Position numbers and translations under genes: made by a program | Source: Solirubrobacteraceae bacterium | GTDB taxonomy: Bacteria > Actinomycetota > Thermoleophilia > Solirubrobacterales > Solirubrobacteraceae | Direction of reading: 5' to 3' | DNA length: 5,076 nucleotides | Assembly: GCA_025455895.1 (NCBI GenBank) | Contig: JALOLQ010000197.1 | Span: 1 to 5,076 of the forward strand | Shown: piece by piece, positions 4,681-5,076 of the stretch | Position numbering within the stretch: position 1 is the stretch's first letter | How the letters are laid out: each line of letters begins with the position of its first letter | Notes under the pieces: model-generated | The model's database searches: none | Seen by the model: only the letters and a program-made list of their open reading frames with translations | What the model was told of the DNA's origin: nothing

Positions 4681-5076
4681 GTGGAGATCGGTCCCGGCAC
4701 CCGTGCGTTCATCACCGGCGCCTCACGCGGCATCGGCGCGGCGCTCGCCGAGGCGCTCGCCGCCCGCGGCGCCACCGTCGGGCTCGCCGCGCGCTCGACC
4801 GGCGAGCTCGAGGCGCTGCGCGCGCGCCTCCCGGGCGAGCACCACGTGCTCGCGTGCGACGTCGCGGACAGCGAGTCGGTCCGCGCCGCGGTCGACAGCT
4901 TCGCCACGGCCGCGGGCGGCATCGACCTGCTCGTCGCCAACGCGGGGATCACCTTCTACGGGCCCTACCGCGACCAGCCGCTCGAGGAGCAGCTCGCGAT
5001 GAGCGAGGTGAACTGGCACGGCACGCTGCGCACCGTTCACTACGGGCTCCCGCACCTCCTCGACCGGGCGCACGGG
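4681..5076 (+). CDS. Short-chain dehydrogenase/reductase (SDR), 3'-truncated by the window edge
   Basis: This is the N-terminal 132 residues of a classical SDR, an NAD(P)-dependent oxidoreductase with a Rossmann fold, open to the last base of the window. The cofactor motif TGASRGIG is at 12-19, and Arg38 after the second beta strand (LAAR) together with Arg16 suggests NADP(H) preference. CDVAD at 59-63 contains the Asp that binds the adenine ring, NAG at 87-89 is intact, and SEVNWHGTL holds Asn111 of the Asn-Ser-Tyr-Lys catalytic tetrad. The Ser and the YxxxK pair lie beyond the window, as do the residues that decide the substrate, so no pathway can be assigned. GTG 4681 is chosen because it starts the first beta strand at the usual distance and follows a -10 hexamer by 7 bases. 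The gene is divergent from the DtxR-family regulator, which could control it through the shared palindrome, but this is unproven. Confidence 0.92.
   Translation, partial: MEIGPGTRAFITGASRGIGAALAEALAARGATVGLAARSTGELEALRARLPGEHHVLACDVADSESVRAAVDSFATAAGGIDLLVANAGITFYGPYRDQPLEEQLAMSEVNWHGTLRTVHYGLPHLLDRAHG

Overview
The window reads as a very GC-rich (well above 70% by eye) actinobacterial chromosome segment. Third codon positions are almost all G or C, GTG starts are common, intergenic gaps are tiny, and almost no Shine-Dalgarno sequences are visible. The lineage could be Streptomyces-like or a deep class such as Thermoleophilia. I infer this from composition and protein style and cannot settle it from the sequence alone. 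No RNA genes, CRISPR arrays or insertion sequences were seen, and no gene-free stretch is longer than about 50 bases.

Layout, left to right. (1) The 3' end of sucD, succinyl-CoA ligase alpha subunit (TCA cycle), cut by the left edge. (2) A perfect 11-bp-arm hairpin that closes sucD and abuts the next start codon. (3) A 437-residue single-pass membrane protein, with a proline-rich and coiled-coil cytoplasmic half and an outer domain that looks like a degenerate PstS-type phosphate-binding fold. (4) A complete fold-type I PLP aminotransferase of the LysN/MocR-like group. (5) A Phd/YefM-type antitoxin and a VapC-type PIN-domain toxin overlapping by 4 bases. (6) Convergent to these, a DtxR-family metalloregulator whose metal-site residues point to manganese (MntR-like). 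(7) Divergent from the regulator, the first 132 codons of a short-chain dehydrogenase/reductase, cut by the right edge.

Apart from the toxin-antitoxin pair, the genes look like independent housekeeping or accessory functions rather than one pathway. What unites them is gene-start architecture. Five of the six intact starts have a TANNNT -10 hexamer ending 6-8 bases before the start codon, so the transcript should begin at or next to the start codon (leaderless mRNA). The sixth, the toxin, is translationally coupled to its antitoxin. In two places the -10 elements lie inside inverted repeats, which could be regulatory or terminator structures.

The items most worth a second look are the membrane protein with the decayed PstS-like domain, the leaderless pattern, the palindrome in the regulator/SDR divergent promoter, and the codon usage of the toxin-antitoxin pair. 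I found no clear evidence of a wholly new multi-gene system.
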